The notes beneath the pieces were generated by a model, which saw nothing but the letters and a program-made list of their open reading frames with translations, was not told the origin of the DNA and did not search any database. Shown piece after piece: positions 6,832-16,500 of a stretch of DNA of 64,000 nucleotides; position 1 is the first letter of the stretch; each line of letters opens with the position of its first letter. A program made the position numbers and the translations under genes. The stretch spans positions 2,141,731 to 2,205,730 of the forward strand of contig NZ_BMXF01000001.1 in the NCBI RefSeq assembly GCF_014651615.1. The letters run 5' to 3'. The stretch is from Persicitalea jodogahamensis (GTDB lineage: Bacteria > Bacteroidota > Bacteroidia > Cytophagales > Spirosomataceae).

Positions 6832-8813
6832 TGGACTACCTAGCCACCATCCAACACCAAGCCCTGGCGCTCACGCGCAACCCCGTCGTCGTGGCGGTCG
6901 ATCCCGTCGTGCTGCCCGGCGGGCAAAGCCGGGTCGATCTGGCGTATTTCTGCGAATTGTTCGTGCAGAAGTCTTTCCAGTCCGGTCAGTTCGATTCCAT
7001 TTCGGTGAGCGAAGCCAGCGAAGAACCGCCCACGGCCAGCTCCACCACGTCGGCCGGCGCCTATTTCGAGTTGCAGACCCGCCTCGATGACCTGCTTGTG
7101 GCCCGTCCGCCCGTGCTGGGCTCCACCAGCATTGAGGTGTGTGCCGACATGACCCGGCAGTATTACACCACCATCACCCGCAAAAATGCCGGCACCCTGC
7201 TCGATACGGAGCAGCGTACTTCCAGTTGGGCCATCAAGGCGGGCATTGCTGAGCGAGACTACGACACCTACCGCGATCTGTTTTTCACGCGTCACATCGG
7301 CGGTGGCCGGCGCTTCCTGACCTGGCAGCCCGATAATAAGCTCGTCCGGACGGATCAGCCCGAATGGCTTTACTTCCTGACCAACTTCTCACCAGCTCCG
7401 GCCCGGCTGCTGGTCCGGGTGCGGTGTCTGTATGCTGACAATACCCGCGATACTTACACCGCCCTGAGCCTGAACAATGCCAGCTACATGACCGTGTACG
7501 CCGTGCCGGTGGGCATGGGTGCACTCGGGCTGAGCACCCGACCCAAAACCGTGATCCGCTACGAGGTCTGGCTCAGCAATGAGTTCGAGGAGATGATTTC
7601 GGAGGTCCGCAGCTTCCGGGTCTGGACGGAGCATTTCGAGGAAATCCGCTATCTGCTCTATCAGAATGGCCTGGGGGGCTACGATACCGTGGCTTTCGTG
7701 GGCAATCCGGTCGAGAGCGTCAAGGTGAGTCGTCAGCTGGTCGAGCGCTTTGTTGGCCACGACTACCTGCCGACTCTCTCGGAAGAAGTCATCAACGAAG
7801 TGACGGGCGAACGGCAGATCACGCTCGTCACCGGCGACCGCATGACGGCCGCGCACCGGACCTACTTCGAGGATCTGCTGCTGTCGCAGGAATTTTACCT
7901 GGCCGATGCCACCGACTGGCTGCCGCTCACGCCGACCTTCGACAGCCTGACCACCGACAGCATCGAGGAGTGGCCCATCGGCCGCAGCCTCACGTTTCGC
8001 TACGCCAACCCGGTCACGCGATTCAGCCGCCTGCCCAAGATCGCCAAGGAAACCCGCCCCACGGGCTGGCGGCAGTGGAGTACTTCCTGCGAGATCGGGG
8101 CCAATGGCCTGCGGTCGGGCCGTCGCATCGTGAACGAGCTGGTCAGGTACTTTCTCGACGATGGTACCAACGTGCGGCCGCTGATCACCAAGGCCAATAC
8201 GCCCGGTACCGAGGGCTACATTTCGCCCTGGGCCACCGCCGACTGCGACGCGATCACCACGCCCTTCCGGTCGCTGGCCATCAGTCAGTCATCCACCAAG
8301 AAGCGGAGCAACTGCGCCAGCGGCAACGTCGGCACGACCTGGACCATCGACGTACCGGCCAATGCCTTCGGTTCGGAGCTGAGCCAGGCCGACGCCGATG
8401 CCAAAGCCAAAGCCGCCGCCACGGCGCTCGACACCCAGGAGCTGGCCGATGCGAACGGTGCCTGCATCCTGGCTGCCCCCGTTACCCTGGGCTTGCAGAA
8501 TTCCACCACCCCCATCGGCGGGCAAAACAGCCCGGTGGTGGCCCTGATCCTCAATGGCGACGAAGTGGTGCCCAATACCGATACCCTGGGCGGCGGCAAC
8601 ATTCGCTACGCCTCCAACGGACTGGCGGCCGGGACATACAGCTTCGATGTCCGCATCCTCTATGCGTCCAGCCCCTTTCAGCAGCTACGGCTCACCATTG
8701 CTTCCAAAGGACTGGAATCGCCCGTACTGGCCGGGAATCAGACCTACCGTTTTGCCAATGTCATCGTCAACTGGGGCGATGCGCCCATCATTATTAAGGC
8801 CGTGCAGGTATGA
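6831..8813 (+). CDS. Large structural (tail/appendage) protein with DUF5977 domain
   Basis: The 660-aa product has a long beta-rich N-terminal part (~1-440) without a named domain. It then has a Cys-bounded DUF5977-like module at about residues 490-545: K-K-R-S-N-C, W-T-I-D-V-P-A-N-A-F, SQADADAKAKA, and ANGAC. That module is common in Bacteroidota surface and fibre proteins. A beta-sandwich-like C-terminus follows. The first ATG overlaps the previous stop, and the end overlaps the next start by four bases (ATGA). A virion role is inferred from the operon. Confidence 0.6.
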   Translation: MDYLATIQHQALALTRNPVVVAVDPVVLPGGQSRVDLAYFCELFVQKSFQSGQFDSISVSEASEEPPTASSTTSAGAYFELQTRLDDLLVARPPVLGSTSIEVCADMTRQYYTTITRKNAGTLLDTEQRTSSWAIKAGIAERDYDTYRDLFFTRHIGGGRRFLTWQPDNKLVRTDQPEWLYFLTNFSPAPARLLVRVRCLYADNTRDTYTALSLNNASYMTVYAVPVGMGALGLSTRPKTVIRYEVWLSNEFEEMISEVRSFRVWTEHFEEIRYLLYQNGLGGYDTVAFVGNPVESVKVSRQLVERFVGHDYLPTLSEEVINEVTGERQITLVTGDRMTAAHRTYFEDLLLSQEFYLADATDWLPLTPTFDSLTTDSIEEWPIGRSLTFRYANPVTRFSRLPKIAKETRPTGWRQWSTSCEIGANGLRSGRRIVNELVRYFLDDGTNVRPLITKANTPGTEGYISPWATADCDAITTPFRSLAISQSSTKKRSNCASGNVGTTWTIDVPANAFGSELSQADADAKAKAAATALDTQELADANGACILAAPVTLGLQNSTTPIGGQNSPVVALILNGDEVVPNTDTLGGGNIRYASNGLAAGTYSFDVRILYASSPFQQLRLTIASKGLESPVLAGNQTYRFANVIVNWGDAPIIIKAVQV

Positions 8814-9637
8814 GTGTAGTAAGTTACCGGGGAAAGAATTACGTCGCGCCGGATGGCTGGCACGAGTGCAGCCCCCTGCTCTGGGGCTGCCTGGTCCCTT
8901 TCTCCCGGCTCCCGGCTGAGCAGATTACCGAGGATATCAAAATGCTGGCCGCGCAGCTCTGGCTGCAAGTTCCGGACAAAGCCTGGCGCAAGTGGCGGCT
9001 CGGCCCGGTCGAGTGGGCGATGCTCTGCCAGCAGTTTGAATGGATCTGGACACCGCCTACGGTTCGCCCGTTTGCCGAATTCAAACACGAGGGCATCCTG
9101 TACCATGTGTTCGACGAAGATTTTTCGGACAGCTCCGCCCTCGAAACCAGCATGGGGCTGATGGAGTACATGGCCTTTACCCATCCCGACGAACCCGACG
9201 TGTCGGCCTTCGAGCGCATCCTGGCCACGTTCTGCCGCCCCACGCGGCCCGACCTGGCCCGTTTTCGCGACTCTGATGACTGGAACGGTGATGTCCGTAA
9301 GCCTTACAACGAGATCGAAGCGGGCTACCGTGCCGCCGCCCTGGTCCGGCTGCCCGAACCCCTCCGGCTGGCCTTGTTCGACTACTTCGAGCGATCGGCC
9401 AAGGCCTTCCTCCATCAGTACGATCGGATTTTTGGCGGCGACCCCAGCGAGGAACCCCGCTACCCCGATGGCCGGGGCTGGCTGATGCTGCTGAAAAACG
9501 TGGCCAAGGATGGCCATTTCGGCAACTTCGACCAGGTGGGCCGACAACCCGCGCACCTGGTGTGGGCGGCCATGCTCGACGACGTACTGATTCAGGAAGA
9601 AATCGCGAACCAACAGGAAGAAACCAGCTATGAGTAA
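8810..9637 (+). CDS. Phage protein of unknown function
   Basis: The 275-aa product is rich in Trp and acidic residues and mainly helical, without a domain I recognise. It starts in an ATGA overlap with the DUF5977 gene and overlaps the following gene by eight bases, so it is translated as part of the structural operon. Its place between structural proteins and the tape measure is where tail-assembly chaperones or completion proteins often lie. That is only a positional hint. Confidence 0.6.
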   Translation: MSVVSYRGKNYVAPDGWHECSPLLWGCLVPFSRLPAEQITEDIKMLAAQLWLQVPDKAWRKWRLGPVEWAMLCQQFEWIWTPPTVRPFAEFKHEGILYHVFDEDFSDSSALETSMGLMEYMAFTHPDEPDVSAFERILATFCRPTRPDLARFRDSDDWNGDVRKPYNEIEAGYRAAALVRLPEPLRLALFDYFERSAKAFLHQYDRIFGGDPSEEPRYPDGRGWLMLLKNVAKDGHFGNFDQVGRQPAHLVWAAMLDDVLIQEEIANQQEETSYE

Positions 9638-10169
9638 AATGCCCGCCCCGCTCGACATCAAAGACCTGCTGGGTCTGGAAGCCTTTTTCGAGGCCACGGC
9701 TGCCCACCTGGGCGTGGCCGACGATTACTATTTTGTCTCGTCGGGTGAAGAAGGTAGCCAGGAAATCCAGCACCTTTTCGAGAAAAGCATCGTCCCCAAC
9801 CAGCGCGTCATGCTGGCCCAGGTAGCCGAAACGCCGCTGACCGACAACAGCGCCGGACTCACCCGGGCGACTTTCGCCAGTAGCGTGATGATCCTAGAAA
9901 AAATGGGGGGTAGTGCCCTGACGGCCAAGGTTAAGCTGGAAGCCCGCAACCGTACCTGGTTGAAGATGCTGCGGCTGATCGGCTTCGTGCGCGAGTGCGC
10001 AGAGTGGACCGCCGCCCATGCCACCGAGGACGATGAAGTGGAATTTACCATCTACCAGGATCGCCTCCTGCCCCTAGGCCGCATCGCCAACGCCAACGTA
10101 CAGGGCTGGCTCATCGACATCGACATTACCATCCCGGTGAATGATTTAATGTACAACCTAAACGACTAA
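9630..10169 (+). CDS. Phage protein of unknown function, possible tail component
   Basis: The 179-aa product begins at ATG 9630 inside the end of the previous gene. It has a mixed alpha/beta pattern and ends with a beta segment (W-L-I-D-I-D-I-T-I-P-V) followed by MYNLND. This is reminiscent of tail-terminator or major-tail-like proteins in Bacteroidota phages, but no firm family can be named. Its place upstream of the tape measure supports a tail role. No oddities in reading frame or composition. Confidence 0.55.
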   Translation: MSKMPAPLDIKDLLGLEAFFEATAAHLGVADDYYFVSSGEEGSQEIQHLFEKSIVPNQRVMLAQVAETPLTDNSAGLTRATFASSVMILEKMGGSALTAKVKLEARNRTWLKMLRLIGFVRECAEWTAAHATEDDEVEFTIYQDRLLPLGRIANANVQGWLIDIDITIPVNDLMYNLND

Positions 10170-10191
10170 ACCCTAAACATCTAAACAACAA

Positions 10192-10815
10192 ATGGATGTT
10201 ACCGAAGAAATAGCCAAACGCTTCGAAGGAGAAGTCGTCGATGCCTGTGACCGCATTTTCAGCGAGGGCGTGCGCCAGATGCGCTACGATATGGAGCAGG
10301 CGGGCGTGGTACTGACCGAGGAGCTGAAACGCTCGCTGTACTCGGAGCGCACCTTCGTGACCGGCCAGCTCGAAGCGCAGTTCCGCATGGGGATGCGTGG
10401 CTACGGGCGCTTTAAGGACATGAAGAAAGTCATCTACTCCAAATTTCCAGACGTGGATGGCCTGATCGACTTCATCGAGGGCGTGGGTGTCGAAAAATTC
10501 ATCAATAATGACACTGTCACGATTGGTGCCAAATCTGTGACACTATTCGTGCCAGGCTATTTTATCAACTCCCGTCGACGCGTAGCGCTTACTGTTGAGC
10601 GGGCCACGACCCGATTGGTCTATGCCTTCGGACGTGACCGTTTGATAAGAAACACCATCAAACGCTCGAAGAATCCTTTCTATAATGTTAACAAGGGCAA
10701 TATCTACAACGACATTGCGAAGTACCTGATGGAGAAGCTACCCGCGGATATGATGGAGGCTTTGAAGGAGTACTACGAGAAGCCGTTTTTTGGGAAGGGG
10801 GACTGGTGGGAGTGA
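10192..10815 (+). CDS. Phage protein of unknown function upstream of the tape measure
   Basis: The 207-aa basic product follows the previous gene after 22 bases. Residues ~1-70 are helical, the middle has a short beta segment (VTLFVPGYF), and the C-terminus is basic and aromatic (KPFFGKGDWWE). No known domain is recognised. In synteny it is the last gene before the tape measure, but two AT-rich cargo genes have been inserted between them. Confidence 0.55.
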   Translation: MDVTEEIAKRFEGEVVDACDRIFSEGVRQMRYDMEQAGVVLTEELKRSLYSERTFVTGQLEAQFRMGMRGYGRFKDMKKVIYSKFPDVDGLIDFIEGVGVEKFINNDTVTIGAKSVTLFVPGYFINSRRRVALTVERATTRLVYAFGRDRLIRNTIKRSKNPFYNVNKGNIYNDIAKYLMEKLPADMMEALKEYYEKPFFGKGDWWE

Positions 10816-10819
10816 AAAA

Positions 10820-12388
10820 TTAAAAAGGAAGACCATCATCTTCACAGCCTTTTAATTTTTCTTCGATATCAACTAAAAGATTAGCAATACACTCTTTTAA
10901 GGCTACATTAAACGATTGTTCTTTTAATACTTTTGATTTGAAATCATTGAAAGTATATAATTGATAACATATTGCGTCCGAGTCAGTATCGGCTATATAC
11001 TTTTCAATATTTTCAAAAACAGGAACTATGAAATCGTCACTATATTTATTGAGTATAGGAAGGTGTTTTAATAAATTCTTATTAGAATTTAGCGAAAGCC
11101 TAAGTGATCCATCTATAAAAAAACCAGTAAAAATATTGATTTTAAATTTTTCTATAAAATTGAAATTTTGCATATAAGTTAAAAGTATCGAAGCTTCAAA
11201 GTTATTTTCTATTGCACTTCTTCCAAGTAGAATTCCAATTTTAATATTAGATTTTTCACTATTAGAGTTAATGAAATTAACCCCTTTCTCTGTTTTTAAG
11301 AAATTGATAGCATCATTTTGTTCATAAAAGTTTGTATGATCTAAAAGGTAGAGAATTCGATCACTTAATTTTTCATTATTATTATAAATGTCGCAAACAT
11401 TTACAAAAGCAGATTTATCTAAAATAGACTCAATAATTTTAGAATGAGAAATGCTAATAGATTTAGAGTTAAATATTGAGGATATCGCCGATTTAAGATG
11501 GGTATTTCCAGCAAAGGAGTCAGGTGATAAGTAGTTGATTAAAATATCTTTCACTCGTTCAGGTAACATCGGCCATGTTTTTTCATTTGTAAAACCGATC
11601 CAACATTCGAATGGGTAAAGTTTTGCCTCTTTCTCCATATTCCACGGATCATTTTTTAAATTATAACCTTCTAAGAACAGGATGCTTGAGCTGATATTAC
11701 TCAACTTAAATAAAATCCATGAATCATAATTTGTCTGTTTTAATAAATTTATAATTTTAATTTGAATCTGATTAAAAGTGTATTGATATCTAAATTTAGG
11801 TATTTTTATTAAAGTATTGTTAGTGTATTGTCTTATAGAATTAACATCATTTGTAATGAAATATGGATAATTGGTTATTGAATCAATTACTTCGTCAATC
11901 ATCCCTTTGTCAAAAGTTAAATCTTTACCAAGCGTAATCGCTATTCCTAATTCAATTGCATGAATTATTTCTGAATTTGTTGGTGTTGTATTGTATGGGT
12001 GTGCACAAATACACCGTTGAGTCCAAATGTATGATAGTTTATCTTTCTCTTCCTTGCTAATTAAACCACAAGCTAATGCCTGATCTAAAATTAATATATC
12101 TGTCGACTTTCCGTTACTTTCGAAACCTTCAATTTTTGTAACTGATAAGTTGGCTAAGTTGTGATTTAAGTTAGCTAGTTGAAATAACTTACGCTTCAAC
12201 GATTCAATAATTGAAATCCATATCATGATATAACAAGCTCTATGCAAACCATGAATGTAGCATTGTAAAGCTTCTTCGAATATTTTATAATCCGCTTTAT
12301 CAGGAACTTGGTCAAGGTAGTTTTTTGAAACTTGTTCGATGCCCATAGTAGTTTTTTGTGAGTTGATACTTTTGATCATAAGGAAAGG
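10820..12388 (-). CDS. HEPN-domain protein, likely defence cargo
   Basis: The 522-aa, strongly AT-rich minus-strand gene encodes an N-terminal helical HEPN-like domain. Its R-x4-H motif (Q-R-C-I-C-A-H-P-Y, Arg ~125 and His ~130) is the usual RNase active site of HEPN toxins and abortive-infection proteins. The remaining ~350 residues are helical and Asn/Ile/Lys-rich, with no named domain; they may be a sensor or repeat region. The start is uncertain: ATG 12388 is chosen, while TTG 12463 would extend it by 25 residues almost to the leader at 12477. The stop is five bases from that of the convergent phage gene. RNase-based phage defence is inference from the HEPN motif and context. Confidence 0.6.
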   Translation of the reverse strand, partial: PFLMIKSINSQKTTMGIEQVSKNYLDQVPDKADYKIFEEALQCYIHGLHRACYIMIWISIIESLKRKLFQLANLNHNLANLSVTKIEGFESNGKSTDILILDQALACGLISKEEKDKLSYIWTQRCICAHPYNTTPTNSEIIHAIELGIAITLGKDLTFDKGMIDEVIDSITNYPYFITNDVNSIRQYTNNTLIKIPKFRYQYTFNQIQIKIINLLKQTNYDSWILFKLSNISSSILFLEGYNLKNDPWNMEKEAKLYPFECWIGFTNEKTWPMLPERVKDILINYLSPDSFAGNTHLKSAISSIFNSKSISISHSKIIESILDKSAFVNVCDIYNNNEKLSDRILYLLDHTNFYEQNDAINFLKTEKGVNFINSNSEKSNIKIGILLGRSAIENNFEASILLTYMQNFNFIEKFKINIFTGFFIDGSLRLSLNSNKNLLKHLPILNKYSDDFIVPVFENIEKYIADTDSDAICYQLYTFNDFKSKVLKEQSFNVALKECIANLLVDIEEKLKGCEDDGLPF

Positions 12389-12473
12389 CATTTTCCTTTC
12401 TACTAAATTATAACCCTGATCTATGGTTCTAATCCGTGGTGTGTACCCATAAACCTCCTTCAAACCCTAACAA

Positions 12474-12590
12474 TCCCGTCCTATTCTCCGAAAAAGGTAC
12501 GCTGCATATTCGTAGCGTACCTTTTTCTGTTAACGGATGCAATTAGTCGAAAACTCGGTCTGGAACCTGGACATCAACGGCAAGCCCGCC
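12474..12590 (+). repeat. 117-bp direct repeat, left copy: leader C plus truncated tape-measure start
   Basis: This copy matches 13440-13556 at roughly 90% by eye, with no length change. It includes CGTCCTA at 12477 and a perfect 12-bp hairpin (AAAAAGGTACGC at 12491-12502, GCGTACCTTTTT at 12515-12526, loop TGCATATTCGTA). It also includes the ATG at 12537 and 18 codons equivalent to the tape-measure start, then breaks off into unrelated AT-rich DNA. It is a remnant of the tape-measure gene start, left when cargo entered. Two of its 18 codons differ (Q-L-V-E-N-S... is kept). Confidence 0.85.
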
Positions 12591-12660
12591 ATTTATATCT
12601 AAAATCTCCTCTTCCTGTTAATCTTCCACCTACTTCAAGTGGATGCATCTGTTCACCTAT

Positions 12661-13371
12661 TCAGCGCGATCGTCGCTTGTTATTCTTCTTAGCAAAGGGT
12701 AAGGGATGAGTGAAGTTTCTAAGGTTTTCCATATTGGGCTTTTCGTTCTTCTTGCCAGCCCCCCTAAATCCAGAAAGTATATTATCAAAGCCACCGATAA
12801 TGCCGATAAAAAGAGCAATACTTAGAGCAACCTCGATCATTGCAACACACATTGGGGACTTACCAACAGCTACTATTTCGCCATACCCTACTGTTGTTAA
12901 AGTCATAAAGCTGTAATAAAAGAAATCAAAATACATACGTTCATTATTTTCAGAAATGCCTGTAAAGTAATTTGAGTCAAACCAATAGCAGAAATAGTAA
13001 TCAATAGCAAAGGAAATTGTAATCAAGAGCATCACTGGCAAGACCTGTCCTATAAATTTATAGTACTTCCAAAGGTCATCTTTATCCTCTCTTAAAATAA
13101 TGATCACATAATTGAAAAAAAGCAATGATTTTGTGAGAGAGGCAACGACTATTACAAGGCTACTGCCAGAACTATGCCAATGTTCCTTTGATAGGCCTAT
13201 TTGAGAAGGACTCCATCCAAGAGTTAAGTAAGCATATAATGGAGTGAAGGTTATACCTACTATTACCGCTAAGACATGCCACCATTTAAGAGAGGTATAT
13301 GCTAATAATTGAGCGAGACTTGTTATCTCAATCGACTCTCGATTATCATGTGATTTTTCTTGCTTTTCCAT
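12661..13371 (-). CDS. Prophage-borne potassium channel (Ion_trans_2 type)
   Basis: The 236-aa AT-rich gene encodes a membrane protein. It has hydrophobic segments at ~30-52, ~72-95 and ~115-137, then a pore helix with the K+ selectivity filter TVGYGE (within YYSFMTLTTVGYGEIVAVG), and a last segment (MIEVALSIALFIGIIGGF). The C-terminus is short and basic. This is the pore architecture of KcsA/KvAP-like channels, without a recognisable voltage sensor or RCK domain. The ATG at 13371 is chosen; a GTG at 13425 would add 18 residues. The gene lies between the two 117-bp repeats, on the strand opposite to the tail genes. It could be a membrane-depolarising defence effector or a lysogenic-conversion gene; neither is shown. 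Confidence 0.8.
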   Translation of the reverse strand: MEKQEKSHDNRESIEITSLAQLLAYTSLKWWHVLAVIVGITFTPLYAYLTLGWSPSQIGLSKEHWHSSGSSLVIVVASLTKSLLFFNYVIIILREDKDDLWKYYKFIGQVLPVMLLITISFAIDYYFCYWFDSNYFTGISENNERMYFDFFYYSFMTLTTVGYGEIVAVGKSPMCVAMIEVALSIALFIGIIGGFDNILSGFRGAGKKNEKPNMENLRNFTHPLPFAKKNNKRRSR

Positions 13372-13439
13372 AACCCATTTATAAGTAGATCTTCCAGGTG
13401 AAATTATAAATTGACAATTTAACACGGATTGTGTGATTT

Positions 13440-13556
13440 TCCCGTCCTACCCCAGCCAAAAGGTACGCTGCATCTTCGTAGCGTACCTTTTTCTGTTTAC
13501 GGATGCAACTCGTCGAAAACTCGGTCTGGAACCTGGACATCAACGGCAAACCCGCC
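13440..13556 (+). repeat. 117-bp direct repeat, right copy (start of intact tape-measure gene)
   Basis: This is the partner of 12474-12590. It spans leader D and the first 18 codons of the intact tape-measure gene. The two copies bracket the potassium-channel gene. Confidence 0.85.
13443..13491 (+). promoter_or_regulatory. Phage leader element, copy D (CGTCCTA plus hairpin)
   Basis: CGTCCTA at 13443-13449 is followed by an 11-bp perfect hairpin: AAAAGGTACGC at 13458-13468 with GCGTACCTTTT at 13481-13491, loop TGCATCTTCGTA. A T-rich tail follows, and the start codon of the tape measure comes 11 bases after the stem. The form is that of an intrinsic terminator placed just before a start codon, so attenuation or antitermination is possible. 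Confidence 0.7.
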
Positions 13557-16500
13557 CTGAATGCCCTGGGGGAGCTGGAACAAAAACTCGCAGACACCAA
13601 AAAAGCGCAGGCTGACCTGCAACGTGGCACCAAAGAGTGGGCCGAAAGCCAGAAGGAGATCAAGGCGTTGGAAGCCGAGATCAAGAACGTCCGCGAAACG
13701 ATGGGCCAGGCGGGCATGACGGTGAAGCAGCTGGAAGGCTACGCCCGGCAGCTTAACAAGGAACTCAAAGACCTTACGCCCGGCACGGAGGAGTACATTA
13801 AAAAGACCGAGGAGTTAAAGGAGGTCAATACCCGGCTATCCAATGTCAGGAAAGACGTAAGGGCCGTGGCCGACGAAGCCGATGGCTCCAAGGGCGTGTG
13901 GTCCAACCTGAAACAGTGGATCATGGGGGCCTTTGTGATGACGATCGTGTACGAGGCGGGCCGCATAATCGCCCAATTCGTCGGCGATGCCGTCGAGAAC
14001 TTCAAGAAATTCGACTCCGCCGCCAAAGAACTCTCGGCCAATACCAAAATCACCGGCAGCGAGCTGGAATACCTGAAAGACCAGGCCAAATCCCTCGGTC
14101 CGCAGATGGGCAAGACCGGCGACGAAATGCTGGCTGCCTACCAGCTGATGGGTTCGGCCAAATCGGACCTGACCGAAAACGCCGCCGCCCTGGCCGGCGT
14201 CACCAAGGAAGCCATCATTCTGAGCCAGGCGGGCAAGATCGAACTCGCGCCGGCCACGGAGCTGATGGCGGGTGCGCTCAACCAGTTCAACGCGCCGGCC
14301 AGCGACGCCGGGCGTTTCATCAACGCCATCGCGGCGGGTGCCCAGGTCGGCTCCGCCGAAATCGCCGACATGACCAGCTCCTTGAAGGCATCAGGTACCG
14401 TGGCCAATGCCGCTAACGTCAGTTTCGAGCAGACGAACGGCGCCCTGCAATCGCTCTCGACGATCAACATCAAGGGCGAGCAGGCGGGTACCATGTTCCG
14501 GAACACGCTCATCAAACTGATGTCGTCGGCCGACGATCTCAACCCGCAGATCGTCGGGCTGGACCAATCGCTGGAAAATCTAGCCAAGCGCAACCTCACG
14601 ACCGCCGAACTGGCCAAGATGTTCGGCACCGAGAACGTCGTAGCCGCCCAGCACCTGATGAATCACCGCGAGCAGGTGAAGGAATTTACGGCGGCGCTCA
14701 CCGGCACGGACGAAGCCTACAAAATGGCGGCGACCAACAACGACACGCTGGAATTCAAGCAGAAGCAGTCGGAGGCCACCACGGCCAATCTGGGCGTGGC
14801 CCTGGGCGAAAAACTCAGCCCCTTCATCATCAAGGCCTACGACGCCTGGGGCGTGTTTCAGTCGGCCATGGGCGACGTCATCGAGGGCAGTACGCCGCTA
14901 TTCGATGCCTTCATGATGCTGTGGGACGTGCTGAGCAACTTGTTCGGCAGCGTCGGCAAAGTGATTGCCGTCTTCTTCGGACTCGACGAAAAGACCGACA
15001 AAACCAAAACCGTGATGCAGGTCCTCACGGTAGTTTTCGGCATCGTGGCGGCGGCTGCCGGCACGCTCGTCGGTGTGTTGCAGCTCATCATCGACGGGCT
15101 GCTCTTCCTGGATGGCAAGATCACCTTCGACCAGCTGAAGAACAACGCCACCAATACGTTCAATACGATTAAGAACGGGCTGAAATCGACCTTCGTCGAT
15201 CAGTTCAAGGAAATCGAAGCGCCGGCCGTCGCCGCCCAGAAAGACCTGGCCCAAAAGCAGGGAGCCGCCCGGGCCGACGAAGAAAAGAAGACCATCGACG
15301 CGATCGTCAACAACGAGGTAGGTACCCACGCCAGGGGCTTGACCAAAAAAGAGGAAGCGGCCCAGAAACACCGGGAAGCCGAAGAAGCCAAGGCTAAGAA
15401 AGCCGCCGAAAAAGAGGAAGCCGACCGCGTAGCTGCCAACGAGAAGGCCAACAAGGAGATCGAACGCGCCGCCATTGCGGCCATCACCGACGAAACGGCC
15501 CGCAAAAAAGCCCAGCTTGAATTCGAGCTGAACGAGAAGCTGGCTGCCAACACCAAGTCGAAGGCCGACGACCTAACCAAGGTACTTTACGAAATCGCAC
15601 TCCGGGAGAAGTTCAAGACCGAAACCGAGAAGCTGGAAGCCGACGCCCGGACGAAGGCGGTAGCCGAAGAGAAAAAGAAGCTCGACGAAATCAGTAAGCT
15701 GGAAGAAGCCGCCCGCACCGAACGGCAAAACCGCGAGTACGCCACCAGCAAGGCTGTGCTGGAAAATGCGCTGAGCAACGAAAAACTTAGCATCAGCCAG
15801 CGGCAAAAATTGAAGCTGGACCTGATCGAGTTGGAGCGCCAGAACGAGCTGCGGAAAATCGAGGAGATTGCCCAGAAGGAACGGGCGAAGGCCATCGAGA
15901 CCAGCAACCAGCTCATCAAGCTGGCCGGGGACGATGCCGAGAAAAAGAAGCAGATCCTCAATGAGCTGGACGCGACTACGCGCGGCATCGACGCCAAACT
16001 GGTGGCCGACAAAACCGCCACCAACAATAAGTACAACGCCGACACCAAAGCCGCCGAGCAGAAAAGCCTGGAAGAGCGCAAGGCCAACCAGGAAAGCTGG
16101 TTCAACGCCATCAAATCACTCATGTCCGGCGACCTAGCCAGCTTCACCGACTTCCTGTCGAAAAAGCTGATGGGGGAGAAGGAGATGAACCAGGAGCGCC
16201 TGAAAAGCTGGGCTACCAAAGGAGCGGAAATTCTGGATATCGTCGGCAAGGGCATCGAGGTGATGCAGCAGCTCAACCAGAAGTACCTGGAAAGCCAGAT
16301 CGACAAAAACAACAAAGAGCGCAATGATAAGATACTGAAACTCCAACAGCAGTATCAGAAGGGGATTATCGACAAGGCGACCTACGAAACGGGCATCAAG
16401 AACATCAACGAGCAGGCCGATGAAAAGGAGAAGCAGTTGAAGATACGCGCCTGGAAACGCGACCAGGCCGGACAAATCGCGATGGCCGTCGTCAACGGAG

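Noticed and set aside
7970-8797. 275-codon frame within the DUF5977 gene
   Set aside because: Arg/His/Gln-rich shadow of a GC-rich gene; no known domain.
12537-12602. Possible short gene starting at the duplicated tape-measure ATG
   Set aside because: The frame runs only about 20 codons after the repeat ends and is best read as a remnant.
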